DNA from: Verrucosispora sp. WMMD573
Lineage (GTDB): Bacteria > Actinomycetota > Actinomycetes > Mycobacteriales > Micromonosporaceae
Length of the DNA: 64,000 nt
NCBI RefSeq assembly: GCF_027497175.1
Contig: NZ_CP114901.1
Coordinates: 434,001-498,000, forward strand
Direction of reading: 5' to 3'
Shown: positions 25,144 through 34,397 of the stretch, one piece after another
How the letters are laid out: each line of letters begins with the position of its first letter
How positions within the stretch are numbered: the stretch's first letter is position 1
The notes under the pieces: generated by a model
What the model saw: only the letters and a program-made list of their open reading frames with translations
Told to the model about the DNA's origin: nothing
Databases searched by the model: none
Made by a program: the position numbers and the translations under genes

Positions 25144-28100
25144 TCACCGCAGGCGGTACGCCTGGATGATCCGCTGGGTGACGGTGTTGCCGTCGGTGTC
25201 GCGGGCGGTGGCCCGCAGCGACACGTGCCCGGTGCCGCGTGGGTGCTGCACGGTGGCCTGCCAGCCGCTACCGACCTTGCGTAGCTTGGCGCGCTGCCAG
25301 CGCTTACCACCGTCGTAGGAGACGTCGACGGTCAACGACGCCGTCTTCGCCGTCGGTGCGCCGGGTTGGCGCTGCACCGCGACCGGAATCACGAAGGACC
25401 GGCCCGCCGGAGCCCCGTTCCGCTCGTCCAGTCGCGGCGCGAAGCGGATCGCCGAAGCGGGCAGCCGGAGCGGGTCGTCGCCGCGTACGTGCCGGGACCG
25501 GAAGGTCCAGGCGGTGGCGACCTCGGTGCTCAGATCGGTGACGGTGCGCTTCGCGGAGGTCTCCAGCCGGTACCTGGCGGGGGCGGCCGGCACCTCGAAC
25601 TGACCCCAGCCCGGGTCCGTGGTCTCGTCGACCAGCTTGCCGTTGCGGTAAAGGGCGGTACGCGAGGCTTCCGTCAGTGAACTACCCAGATGTCCGGCCG
25701 CGTCGCTGTGCAGCGGCACGGACAGGGTGATCAGGTCGCCCTGCCGGGTCAGGCCCTCGTCCGGCCAGCGCGGCACCGGGAACGACGGCCCGTGGGGTGC
25801 GCCGTTCCAGACCTCCCGGTAGCTGCGTCCGCCCCGGTAGGCCGTGGGTTCCGAGAAGAGCACGGCGACCGGTTCGAGCCAGGGCGCGTCATCGCTGCGT
25901 GTGCCGAACCACAGCTCGGTGCTCCAGCGCACCTGCCTGGTGTTGTAGTACTCGACCCGGTGGCCCGGCACCGCCACCGGTAGCCCGATCGCCCAGCCGC
26001 CCAGGTCTGGCTCGAACACGGCGAAGGACATCCGCTCGGCGAGCGTGCCGGGATAGCCGTCCCGGAACGTCTGCTTGACGGTGGCCAGGTCACTGTCACG
26101 GTAGTGGCGGGTCAACCCGGCAGGCATCCGGCCCGGCACCATCTCGGCAAGGGCGTAGAGGTACGGGCTGCTGGCCGCCTCCAGGTCGACGAACTGGCTG
26201 CTGAACACGGTGAAGAAGTGGTCTGCCGCAGTCCGCCCGCCGACCTGGCCGGTGAACAGCCCGCCGAAGTCGTCGGCGACCGCGCCGAACGCGGCCGATC
26301 CGTCGTCGAACAGGAAGTTCGCGTCGACGGCGACAAGTGCCGGCGTCGCCGAGCGGTCCGGCACGGTCATCCGCACCGGCTTCGCCGTGCGCGCGTCCAC
26401 CACGACCTCGGCGTCCGACTCCACCACCAGCTCCGGCTGGGCCATCAGCACCAGTTCCTCGCTGGCCTCGTCGAACAGGAAGCTGGCCAACCCGTACCGT
26501 CCCTTCGGCACCCGCACCTCGGCGGTGCCGTCCGGGTCGGACACGAAGATGTCGGTGAAGTCGTCCAACCCGAGCAGGAAGCTCGCGTAGTCGTCCGGCA
26601 CGTCACCCTCGCGGCTCAGGTGACGCAGGGTCAGCGTGTAGCTCTCCACCTCCTTGTGCACGGCCAGCGGGGTGACCGCCACCAGGTCACCGGCGCGGGC
26701 GACCACCCGGCCGGTGTAGTGGCCGTCCGGGCTGTCGACGCTGGTGTCGACCGTGAGCGTGGCGGACGCGGTGCCACCGGCCGGCACCTGGACCTGCTGG
26801 GCACCGAGCGTGAACACGCCGGCCGGCACGGGCTTCCCGTCCGGTCCGGTGGCCTCGATGCTGAGGTCCAGGGTGAGCGGCGCGGTTCCGGTGTTGCGCC
26901 AGGTCACCTCGCGCTGGATCGGTTCGTCGTCGTCGTGCGGCCACAGCGTCCGGCCGAACGAGACGCTCGCCGGCTCGCTGACCACCGACTGGGTGATGGC
27001 ACGCGCCACGTCGACCCGGCCAGCGCCCTGCTGGTACGCGGTCAGTTCCGGATGCGGTCGGGCCGAGGCCATCAGGGTGGCCTTGAGCCACTGCGCCGTC
27101 GCGCCGGTGTGCTGCTGGGCGAGCAGCGCCGCCGCACCGGCGACGTGTGGTGCCGACATCGACGTGCCGGAGAGCGAGACGTACTGCTCGCCGACCGGCT
27201 CACCGAGCTGGGTGCCCTGCCCTCGGGCGGCCACGATGTCCACTCCCGGCGCGGTGATGTCCGGCTTGAGGGCGTCGTCGCCGACCCGTGGGCCCCGGCT
27301 GGAGAAGTCGGCGAGCTGGTCCTCGCGGTCGACCGCACCTACCGCGAGCGCGGCGTCGGCGCTGGCCGGTGAGCCGACCGTGCCGGTCCCTCCGGCGTTG
27401 CCGGCGGAGATCACGAAGAGGGCACCCGTCTGCTCGGTGAGCGTGTTCACCGCCTCCTCCAGCGGGTCCACCTCCGGGGTGTCCGCCCCGCCGAGGCTGA
27501 TGTTGACCACGTCGGCCTCGGCCTCGGCGGCAGCCCACTGCATGCCGGCCAGAATGGCCGACTCGGCACACCCGTACTCCTCGCAGACCTTGCCGGAGAG
27601 CAGGGTCGCGTCGGGTGCCACGCCCCGGTTCCGGCCGCCCGAGGCGGCGCCGCTGCCCGCGATGATCGAGGCGACGTGGGTGCCGTGCCCCACGATGTCG
27701 CCCGGGTTGGCATCCTCGCTGAAGTTCCTCGACTCGGCGACCCGGCCGGTGAGGTCCGGATGCGCGGCGTCGACGCCGCTGTCCAGCACCGCGACGCGTA
27801 CCCCCTGGCCGGTGAAGCCGGCCTGGTGGGCGGCGGGCGCCCCGATCTGCGGCACGCTGTGTTCCAGCGTCAGCTGCCGCCGACCGTCGAGCCAGATCCG
27901 CTCGACACCCCCCGCCGCGTCGATCCGGGCGCCGCTGGCACCGGCGAGCGTGGCCCACAGCTGGCCCACGCGTTGCTTGTCCGCGGTGGCCGCGACGCCG
28001 CCGATGGCCGCCAGGTCGCGGGTCACGGTCACTCCTTCGGGCGCGCCGGCCCGTCGGGCGGTCGACCCGTAGGTCATGAGCAGGGGCAGTTCGTCGCGGT

Positions 28101-28473
28101 GCGCGTCGTCATAGCCGGCGGCGATCAGCCCGGCCACGTCGAAGAGCCGGCGGTCGACCCGCCCGTCGCGGATCAACGGCAGGGCATCCTGCGGCATCAC
28201 CCAGAGGTGGTCCCGCTCCCGGCGGGTGACGAAACGGACGCCATCGCGCCCCTCAGCCGGGCGTACGCTCGCCCCGGTCGCGGTGACCGTGACCTGGTCG
28301 CCGGTGATCAGGGTGACGGTGGCGGGTCCCCGGCCGGCGTCGGGTCGGCCGCTCGGGACAGGGGTCAGCGGGGCCACGGTCGGCGTCGCCGGTGCGGCCG
28401 TGACCGCCGCCGGTACGCCGAGCACCAGACCCAGTACGAGCCCGGTGGTGGTCAGTCTGCTCCTTCGTCGCAA
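25144..28473 (-). CDS. Secreted S8-family (subtilisin-like) serine peptidase, 1109 residues
   Basis: Signal peptide: MRRRSRLTTTGLVLGLVLG then PAAVTAAPA with a likely cleavage after AxA. A prodomain-like region runs to about residue 215. Catalytic triad: Asp in VAVLDSGVD, His in GHGTHVASIIAG, Ser in GTSMSAPHVAGAAAL; the oxyanion Asn is in VISAGNAG. About 600 residues of beta-rich C-terminal domains follow, including a CARDB/Fn3-like part. The start is TTG with GGAGG 6 bases ahead. Likely an extracellular protease for nutrient release; no adjacent partner. Confidence 0.92.
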   Translation of the reverse strand: MRRRSRLTTTGLVLGLVLGVPAAVTAAPATPTVAPLTPVPSGRPDAGRGPATVTLITGDQVTVTATGASVRPAEGRDGVRFVTRRERDHLWVMPQDALPLIRDGRVDRRLFDVAGLIAAGYDDAHRDELPLLMTYGSTARRAGAPEGVTVTRDLAAIGGVAATADKQRVGQLWATLAGASGARIDAAGGVERIWLDGRRQLTLEHSVPQIGAPAAHQAGFTGQGVRVAVLDSGVDAAHPDLTGRVAESRNFSEDANPGDIVGHGTHVASIIAGSGAASGGRNRGVAPDATLLSGKVCEEYGCAESAILAGMQWAAAEAEADVVNISLGGADTPEVDPLEEAVNTLTEQTGALFVISAGNAGGTGTVGSPASADAALAVGAVDREDQLADFSSRGPRVGDDALKPDITAPGVDIVAARGQGTQLGEPVGEQYVSLSGTSMSAPHVAGAAALLAQQHTGATAQWLKATLMASARPHPELTAYQQGAGRVDVARAITQSVVSEPASVSFGRTLWPHDDDEPIQREVTWRNTGTAPLTLDLSIEATGPDGKPVPAGVFTLGAQQVQVPAGGTASATLTVDTSVDSPDGHYTGRVVARAGDLVAVTPLAVHKEVESYTLTLRHLSREGDVPDDYASFLLGLDDFTDIFVSDPDGTAEVRVPKGRYGLASFLFDEASEELVLMAQPELVVESDAEVVVDARTAKPVRMTVPDRSATPALVAVDANFLFDDGSAAFGAVADDFGGLFTGQVGGRTAADHFFTVFSSQFVDLEAASSPYLYALAEMVPGRMPAGLTRHYRDSDLATVKQTFRDGYPGTLAERMSFAVFEPDLGGWAIGLPVAVPGHRVEYYNTRQVRWSTELWFGTRSDDAPWLEPVAVLFSEPTAYRGGRSYREVWNGAPHGPSFPVPRWPDEGLTRQGDLITLSVPLHSDAAGHLGSSLTEASRTALYRNGKLVDETTDPGWGQFEVPAAPARYRLETSAKRTVTDLSTEVATAWTFRSRHVRGDDPLRLPASAIRFAPRLDERNGAPAGRSFVIPVAVQRQPGAPTAKTASLTVDVSYDGGKRWQRAKLRKVGSGWQATVQHPRGTGHVSLRATARDTDGNTVTQRIIQAYRLR

Positions 28474-28530
28474 CTGAATCCTCCTTTGAAGCGTCTATAT
28501 CGATGTAGGGCACATCGACAGTCCTCAGAG

Positions 28531-28549
28531 TTGCATACCGAGTATGCAA
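28531..28549. promoter_or_regulatory. Palindromic operator candidate TTGCATAC-CGA-GTATGCAA
   Basis: Perfect 8-bp arms around CGA, in the divergent region between the subtilase and acetyltransferase genes. Shape recalls sites of PadR-type repressors, but I cannot name the regulator. The core recurs at 22697-22709. Confidence 0.55.
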
Positions 28550-28613
28550 AAGGGAGTCGAGAATTCGACGAAGTTGAGTCCTCTCCACGACGGCGCCAGG
28601 CATGATCGGACGA

Positions 28614-29171
28614 ATGACGTCCATGAAGGAGCGCATGCTCGCCGGTGAGCCCTACCTTGCCGACGACCCGGAACTGATCGCCGATCACCTCCGCGCCCGG
28701 CGCCTGATGGAACGGATCAACAACAGCGGCGTCGACGACCAGGAGGCGCGTCAGGCGGCGCTGCACGAACTGCTCGGCGAGCTCGGCGAGGAGACCGGCA
28801 TCCGGCCGCCCTTCTACTGCGACTACGGCTACCAGATCCGGATCGGGCCCCGCAGCTTCGTCAACTACCACGCGGTCTTTCTCGACGTCGCACCGATCAC
28901 CATCGGCGCCGACGTCCAGATCGGCCCGAACGTGCAACTGCTCACCCCCACCCACCCGGTGGAGCCGGAGCCACGCCGGGCGAAGTGGGAAGCGGCCCGA
29001 CCCATCACCATCGGCGACAACACCTGGCTCGGCGGCGGAGCGATCGTCCTCGCCGGAGTCACCGTCGGTGACAACACCGTGATCGGGGCGGGCGCCGTGG
29101 TGACCCGCGACCTGCCCGCCAACGTCGTCGCGGTGGGTAACCCGGCTCGCCCGGTACGCCAGCTCAACTGA
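28614..29171 (+). CDS. Maltose/galactoside O-acetyltransferase-type enzyme (LbH family)
   Basis: 185 residues, typical for the family. N-terminal MTSMKERMLAGEPYLADDPEL is the MAT-family start; the left-handed beta-helix carries hexapeptide turns (IRIGPRSFVNYHAVFLD, ITIGADVQIGPNVQL) and the active-site His in TPTHPV. Transfers acetyl from acetyl-CoA to sugar hydroxyls. The start could also be ATG 28602; I prefer 28614 because relatives begin this way. Divergent from the subtilase gene with a shared palindrome. Confidence 0.88.
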   Translation: MTSMKERMLAGEPYLADDPELIADHLRARRLMERINNSGVDDQEARQAALHELLGELGEETGIRPPFYCDYGYQIRIGPRSFVNYHAVFLDVAPITIGADVQIGPNVQLLTPTHPVEPEPRRAKWEAARPITIGDNTWLGGGAIVLAGVTVGDNTVIGAGAVVTRDLPANVVAVGNPARPVRQLN

Positions 29172-29274
29172 CCCTCGACAAGCCTCCTAGCTGCACAGAC
29201 ACCGGCGATACGAGTGGCATCCAAGGCACCGCATCGGGCACTGTAGGTGACAGGTGCGTCACCGGGAGGCTCGC

Positions 29275-31905
29275 ATGGGAGGCCGGATCCTCGAACTACG
29301 CGTACACGGCGTGTCCAACACACCGCCCGCCGAGACGCTGGGTCTGACGGCTGAACCGGGGTGTGAGTCACCTCAGCCACGGCTCGTCGCCGGCGGCCCC
29401 GTCACCGGTTTCTACCGCTCCGCGACCGCCGCGCCGCTCGACCCGATCGCCGTCGAGGCGTACAGCTGGGGGCAGTTGACCTCCGGCGCGCGGACCGCCC
29501 GCGACGTGGAGCGGGCCCTGTGGACACTGCTACTGCCCTTCACCCTGGCCAACGTGGCGCTGCACGCCCGACCGGGCATACCGGCGGACCCCACCACCGA
29601 ACGACTGGCCAGCCGCTCCGGAATGACAGCCTGGCTGATCAGGCTGTTCTGCCTGAGCCTGACCGGCACCCCGGTGCTGGCGATGACCGGCATAGGCGTC
29701 GATCTCATCGGCTGGCAGTGCGTGGACCACGGCTGCCTGAGCCGGATTCCCGGCCCGTGGGAGTTCCTTGCCGGCGCCTGGTGGCAGCAGGGCGGCCGGG
29801 CGCTGGCCGTCGGCCTGACCGTGCCACTCGCCATGATCGGGGTACTCGGCCTGGTCACCTGGCGGACCTACCAGTACGAGGCGGTGATGCCGGCCGACCC
29901 CACCACGAATCCTGCGGGACGCCGAACCCCGCCACCGTCGGACGCCGACGTGCCGGTCGGTCAGCCGGCGCAGGAACCGCCGCCCGGACCCGAGCCCCCA
30001 CCCGGCCCCCCGACCAATCCCCTTCAGGATCCGACGTTCTGGTGGGGCGAGGGACAGCTACGCCGGGCGGCAGTCCTGCACCTGTGCACCGGCACGGTGG
30101 TCGCGGCGGCGGTCCCGCTCGGCACGGTCACGGTGCTCGACCCGCCGCACGGCGCACGGGCGGTGCTCACCTGGACGGCAGTGGCCGCCTTCGTGGCCGT
30201 CCTGACGGTCACGCTGGTGGCCATCGGCCGGCCCTTCCTGACCCGGCGCGAGGGTGCCACCCCGCTCGGCCGATGGAGCATCGCGGTCATCGTCCTCACC
30301 GCAATCGGTCTGGCCGGCACCTTCGCAGTGCTGCTGCTACCCGACGCTGCCGCCGGCGGCCCGCTTGCCGAACTACGTCCGCCCGCCGACTGCGACCTCG
30401 ACCCGGCCCAGCCCGGATGCCGCGCGGACCGGTCGCTGCCGGGCTTCGACCGGATCATCGCCTGGCTGGGCACCGGTCAACTGCTACTGCTCATCGCGAT
30501 CGGCGCGACCGCCCGCTCCGGCCGGCGCGGCGGCGCCACACCGGCCGCCACCGCGCTGCTGATCGCCCTCGGCGCCGCCTGGTGCCACGGTTGGCTGCCT
30601 GCCGTACCACCGGCGCCGGTGACGCTGTGGCAGTTCGCCCTACCATTGCTCGCCCTCGCCGCGGTCGGCCTGCTGCTGCCCCGGACCCGACCCAGCACTG
30701 TCAAACAACCCCTCGAACCGCACACCGACCTGGCCTGGCGCGGCCGGGCGCCCGCCGTCATCGCTGGCTTCGGCTGGCTGCTCGGCCTCGCGTACAGCGC
30801 CGGCGTGCTCTACTGGGTCGCCAACCGGCTCAACGGCGGAGACCCGTCCGTCGGCCGGTCCCTGGTGGTCACGCCAGCCCCGGTGGCCTGGGCCGGCCTG
30901 ACCTTCGCCGCCGCGCTGCTGATCCTCGCTCTGGTCGCCGTCCGCGCCGTGGTGCTGTTCCACCGACTCCGCCGCCGGGAGTACGCCCGGCTCAGTGCCC
31001 GGGGCGGCCGGCTGTCCGCACACGACCTGCGTCGCGCCCGTGACGTCAGCACCCACCAGGCGCTGCACCGGCTGGTCGGCGAACACGCACTTCGCCTGAT
31101 CGGTTGGTACGCCGGCGCCATGGCCGTCGTCGCCGTGATGGGCTGCGTGGCCGTCCTCTCCGCGGCCCGCCCGCAGACCATGACGACAGGCGCGACGACG
31201 GTGGTGATAAAGGCGGTGGGTGACGCCGGCGACGCGCTGCTCGGCCTGCTTCCGGTGGCGGTGGCCGCCGTCGGCCTGCTCGTCTACCGCAAGAACACCA
31301 TCCGCCGCTCGGTCGGCGTGGTGTGGGACGTGGGAACCTTCTGGCCGCGCGCCGCCCACCCCTTGGCGCCACCGAGCTACGCCGAGCGGGCGGTGCCCGA
31401 ACTGCTCACCCGCACGGCCGGGCTGATCGCCCTCGCCGAGCACGACCCGCGCCGGGTGGACGGCATCATCCTGTCGGGGCACAGCCAGGGCACGGTGATC
31501 TGCACCGCGGTCATCCTGCAGATGCCGAACCGGTGGCGGCGGCGGATCTGGTTCTTCTCCTACGGCTGTCAACTGACCCGCCTCTACGGCCGGATCTTTC
31601 CCGCCTACTTCGGGCCGGACCGGCTACCGGTGCTGGCGGCGGCACTGACCCGCCCGGGCAGCGGAACCCGGTGGACGAATTTCTGGCGAGACACCGACCC
31701 GCTCGGTTGGCCGGTCACCGCCGGGGAGCGGGACATCGCGGTGACCGACCCGGAGGCCCTGCATCCGAGCGACGGCGAGGTTGCCGACCCCCCAATCCGC
31801 AGCCACAGCGGCTACCCGGAGGCGGCCGAGTTCCAACGGGAGAGATCCCGGGTGGCCTGGCTCCTGCGACGGGCGGTCCCGTCACCCCGGCGGGGGCTCG
31901 GCTAG
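29275..31905 (+). CDS. Large multi-pass membrane protein with a GHSQG hydrolase motif
   Basis: 876 residues. The N-terminus (GGRILELRVHGVSNTPPAETL) looks like a first strand of an alpha/beta-hydrolase, and the nucleophile elbow GHSQG comes only at about residue 735. Between them are roughly ten hydrophobic helices and a Pro-rich loop (near 205-245). The sequence DGIILSGHSQGTVI matches lipase/esterase-like proteins, so the hydrolase fold appears split by a membrane domain. No signal peptide. ATG 29275 has GGGAGG 5 bases ahead. Function unknown; a membrane lipase-like role is inference. Its last 24 bases overlap the end of the converging kinase gene. Confidence 0.8.
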   Translation: MGGRILELRVHGVSNTPPAETLGLTAEPGCESPQPRLVAGGPVTGFYRSATAAPLDPIAVEAYSWGQLTSGARTARDVERALWTLLLPFTLANVALHARPGIPADPTTERLASRSGMTAWLIRLFCLSLTGTPVLAMTGIGVDLIGWQCVDHGCLSRIPGPWEFLAGAWWQQGGRALAVGLTVPLAMIGVLGLVTWRTYQYEAVMPADPTTNPAGRRTPPPSDADVPVGQPAQEPPPGPEPPPGPPTNPLQDPTFWWGEGQLRRAAVLHLCTGTVVAAAVPLGTVTVLDPPHGARAVLTWTAVAAFVAVLTVTLVAIGRPFLTRREGATPLGRWSIAVIVLTAIGLAGTFAVLLLPDAAAGGPLAELRPPADCDLDPAQPGCRADRSLPGFDRIIAWLGTGQLLLLIAIGATARSGRRGGATPAATALLIALGAAWCHGWLPAVPPAPVTLWQFALPLLALAAVGLLLPRTRPSTVKQPLEPHTDLAWRGRAPAVIAGFGWLLGLAYSAGVLYWVANRLNGGDPSVGRSLVVTPAPVAWAGLTFAAALLILALVAVRAVVLFHRLRRREYARLSARGGRLSAHDLRRARDVSTHQALHRLVGEHALRLIGWYAGAMAVVAVMGCVAVLSAARPQTMTTGATTVVIKAVGDAGDALLGLLPVAVAAVGLLVYRKNTIRRSVGVVWDVGTFWPRAAHPLAPPSYAERAVPELLTRTAGLIALAEHDPRRVDGIILSGHSQGTVICTAVILQMPNRWRRRIWFFSYGCQLTRLYGRIFPAYFGPDRLPVLAAALTRPGSGTRWTNFWRDTDPLGWPVTAGERDIAVTDPEALHPSDGEVADPPIRSHSGYPEAAEFQRERSRVAWLLRRAVPSPRRGLG

Positions 31906-32529
31906 GCGTACCACCAGGTCGGCACGGTCGGCGGTGTCGGCCACCAGCGCCGCGTTGGCCTCGTCGCTGCCCAGCGCCCAGGCTCGGGCGTCCTGCTCCG
32001 ACCGGCCGTAGGCCATGTGCCGGGCGACCAGCCGCTGACGCCGCAGGTCGGCGTCGAGGTCCAGGAACCACGCCTCGTGCAGCAGGGCGCGAATCTCGTC
32101 CCAGGGCCAGTTCGGGATCAACAGGTAGTTGCCCTCGGTGACCACCAGCCGGACCTCCGGCGGCACCTCGATCGCACCCGCGATCGGCTCCTCCAGATCC
32201 CGACGGAACTGCGGCGCCCAGACCGATGTCGGTTCCTTGCGCCGCAGCCGGCGCAGCAGCGAGACGTAGCCGTTGGCGTCGAAGGTGTCGACCGAGCCCT
32301 TCCGCAGCTCGCGGCCGAGCCGACGCAACTCGTCCTGAGCGAGGTGGAAGCCGTCCATCGGCACCAGCTGGGCGGCCGGGCCGACCGCCTCGACCACCTG
32401 CGTGGCCAGCGTGGACTTGCCGGCACCGGGTGCCCCGGTGATGCCGAGCAGTTGCCTCGGGCCGGCGTCGGCAAGCCCTCGGGCCCGCTCCAGCAGCGCC
32501 TCGACCGACAGCACCTGTGCGACGGTCAT
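31882..32529 (-). CDS. P-loop nucleoside/nucleotide kinase-like protein (PRK/uridine-kinase fold)
   Basis: 215 residues. Walker A is GAPGAGKST near residue 33; MDGFHLAQDEL is the substrate/Mg motif of the phosphoribulokinase/uridine kinase/pantothenate kinase superfamily, and VTEGNYLL is the Walker B-like strand. It resembles the family annotated as nucleoside/nucleotide or fructose-transport-associated kinases; substrate unknown. The start overlaps the SIMPL stop (TGATG), so the genes are coupled. Confidence 0.85.
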   Translation of the reverse strand: MTVAQVLSVEALLERARGLADAGPRQLLGITGAPGAGKSTLATQVVEAVGPAAQLVPMDGFHLAQDELRRLGRELRKGSVDTFDANGYVSLLRRLRRKEPTSVWAPQFRRDLEEPIAGAIEVPPEVRLVVTEGNYLLIPNWPWDEIRALLHEAWFLDLDADLRRQRLVARHMAYGRSEQDARAWALGSDEANAALVADTADRADLVVRLAEPPPG

Positions 32530-33176
32530 CAGGACAGGACCGGCCGGCTGATCGTGAACCGCGCCCGCACGGCCGCGTGCACGCCCTGCTGCTGCGGGTC
32601 GAGCTCCAACTCCGGGGTGCCACCGGCCTCGACGCCACCGGCGTCGAAGGCCATCCGAGCCATCATCGGTTGGGCGGTGCCGCCCTCGTCGGACAACTCG
32701 ACCAGGTCGGTGACCTGGGCGCCGAGCGCCTCGGCGTACTCGCGGGCCCGCTGCAACGCGTCGCTGATCGCGGTGTGCCGGGCCTGCCGGTAGGCCGGGC
32801 TGTCGGGACGCAGCGACCACCACGGGCCCGCCACCTCGACCTGATCCTGGTCGGCCAGGCGCAACATCAATTCGCCGAGGGCGGTGAAGTCGCTGACCGT
32901 CACGGTGGTGACCACCGAGCCGTGCCAGGCCACGACCCGCTCTCCCGAGCGGCGGGTCTCGGGGCGCACCCGCAGCTCGCCGGTCTCACGCCGGTCGATC
33001 GTCGGGCCGTACGAGTCGAGCAGGACCCGGATCGCCGCGGCCCGCTCGGCCAGCCGGGTCAACGTCGGCTCCCGCTCCCGGTCCCGGGCCAGCGCGGTCA
33101 CGGTGAACCGGGCGAGTTCCGGCGCGACCTCGCGGTACGCCTCGCCGCGTACGGTCACGACTGGTCCGTCCACCAT
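32529..33176 (-). CDS. SIMPL-domain (DUF541) protein
   Basis: 215 residues. The DUF541 pattern is clear: VVTVRGEAYREVAPELARFTV at the start, a middle helical segment with RQARHTAISDALQRAREYAEALG, and a late beta part. Unlike many relatives it has no signal peptide, so it should be cytoplasmic. Function of the family is poorly defined. Leaderless start: TAGGGT is 6 bases before the ATG. Confidence 0.85.
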   Translation of the reverse strand: MVDGPVVTVRGEAYREVAPELARFTVTALARDREREPTLTRLAERAAAIRVLLDSYGPTIDRRETGELRVRPETRRSGERVVAWHGSVVTTVTVSDFTALGELMLRLADQDQVEVAGPWWSLRPDSPAYRQARHTAISDALQRAREYAEALGAQVTDLVELSDEGGTAQPMMARMAFDAGGVEAGGTPELELDPQQQGVHAAVRARFTISRPVLS

Positions 33177-33182
33177 GCCCTC

Positions 33183-33188
33183 ACCCTA
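33183..33188 (-). promoter_or_regulatory. -10 box of leaderless SIMPL-kinase operon
   Basis: TAGGGT, 6 bases before the ATG at 33176. Confidence 0.5.
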
Positions 33189-33224
33189 CTGGCGGGCCCG
33201 TCGCAGCGCCCACCGATGAGCCGG

Positions 33225-34235
33225 TCAGGTCCGTGGAAGGTGGGCGACATAGGAGACGGTGCCGGCACCGACCTGACACCCGCTGAGGTGGCCACCGGCC
33301 GCCCCGATGTCGTACAGCCAGGCGACTTCGGCTGGTTCCGTGCCCGGCGGAAACGCCATGACCTGCTCGTCGTCCGGGCGGCCGGCCAGCTCGGCGCGGG
33401 CGGCACCCGCCTCGACGTAACAGGCGGTCAGCGCGTCGGCGTCATCGTTGCGCAACGCACCGGTCAACTCGTCGAGGAACGCGGTGACCTGGGCCAGCGC
33501 GGCCAGCACCTGGTCGCGGTTGCCACGCAGCATGTTTCCGGTGCGTGCCGCCGGGGTGCCGGCGACCCGGGTGCCGTCCCGGAAGCTTCCGGCCGCCAGC
33601 GCCAGGACCGCCTCCCGCAACGGCGACCGGTGCGCCGCACCTGCCAACGCCCCGGCGAGCAGGTGCGGCACGTGCGAGGCGAGCGCCACCACGGCGTCGT
33701 GCCGATCCGCTGCCATCGGCACCACCCGGGCGGTGAAGACGTCGGTGATCAGGGTGACGAGGCGGCGGAACGCGGCCAGTCCGTCGGGGGCGGGGCAGAG
33801 CACCCAGGCGGCGCCGGTGAACAGCTCCGGCAGCGCCGCCGAGAGCCCCGCCCGGTCGGTGCCCGCCATCGGGTGTCCGGGCACGAACCGGCTGGTCAGT
33901 CCCTGCTCCGCGGCGAACGCCGCCAGCTCGGCCTTGGTGCTGCCCACGTCGGTGAGCAGGCAGTCCTCGGCGGTGGCGGTGGCCACCTCGACCAGGGTCG
34001 CGGGCAGCGTCGGCAGCGGCCCGCCGAGGAACACCACGTCCCGGCCGACCACCGCGTCGGCCAGCCGCTCCGCCATCGGTACGCCGGCCCGTCGGGCCTG
34101 TCGACGGGTCCGCTCGTCCGGATCCCAGCCGGTCACGTCCACACCGGCGGCGTGCAGCCGGAGCAGCACCGAACCACCGATCAGGCCGGTGCCGACCACC
34201 GCTGCCCGCAGCCGTGCGTCAGCCCTGAGCACCAT
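33225..34235 (-). CDS. tyrA: Prephenate dehydrogenase
   Basis: 336 residues. NAD(P)-binding GTGLIGGS near residue 16, then WDPDERT at the second strand, and the TyrA active-site sequence FVPGHPMAGTDRAG. Converts prephenate to 4-hydroxyphenylpyruvate in tyrosine synthesis (or arogenate, specificity not readable). No ACT domain can be recognised in the last 60 residues. It lies 162 bases from dapC with a hairpin in the gap, so it is probably transcribed separately. Confidence 0.92.
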   Translation of the reverse strand: MVLRADARLRAAVVGTGLIGGSVLLRLHAAGVDVTGWDPDERTRRQARRAGVPMAERLADAVVGRDVVFLGGPLPTLPATLVEVATATAEDCLLTDVGSTKAELAAFAAEQGLTSRFVPGHPMAGTDRAGLSAALPELFTGAAWVLCPAPDGLAAFRRLVTLITDVFTARVVPMAADRHDAVVALASHVPHLLAGALAGAAHRSPLREAVLALAAGSFRDGTRVAGTPAARTGNMLRGNRDQVLAALAQVTAFLDELTGALRNDDADALTACYVEAGAARAELAGRPDDEQVMAFPPGTEPAEVAWLYDIGAAGGHLSGCQVGAGTVSYVAHLPRT

Positions 34236-34368
34236 CCGCGTACCTCGGCGTTCCGTTGCGTCACGGAGCCGGCCGGCTCCGCTGCGGCGTGCCTGCCGGA
34301 TCCCGCCGCACTGCCGCGATGGGCCGGCGACCCGCCCTGCGTCCGCGACGAGAATATCGCCGGCCGAA

Positions 34369-34387
34369 GTCCGCCCCCGGGGCGGAC
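34369..34387 (-). terminator. Hairpin downstream of dapC
   Basis: Perfect 8-bp stem GTCCGCCC/GGGCGGAC with a 3-base loop, 11 bases after the dapC stop. The remaining spacer to tyrA (34236-34368) shows no gene. Confidence 0.5.
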
Positions 34388-34397
34388 CTCGTCGTGG

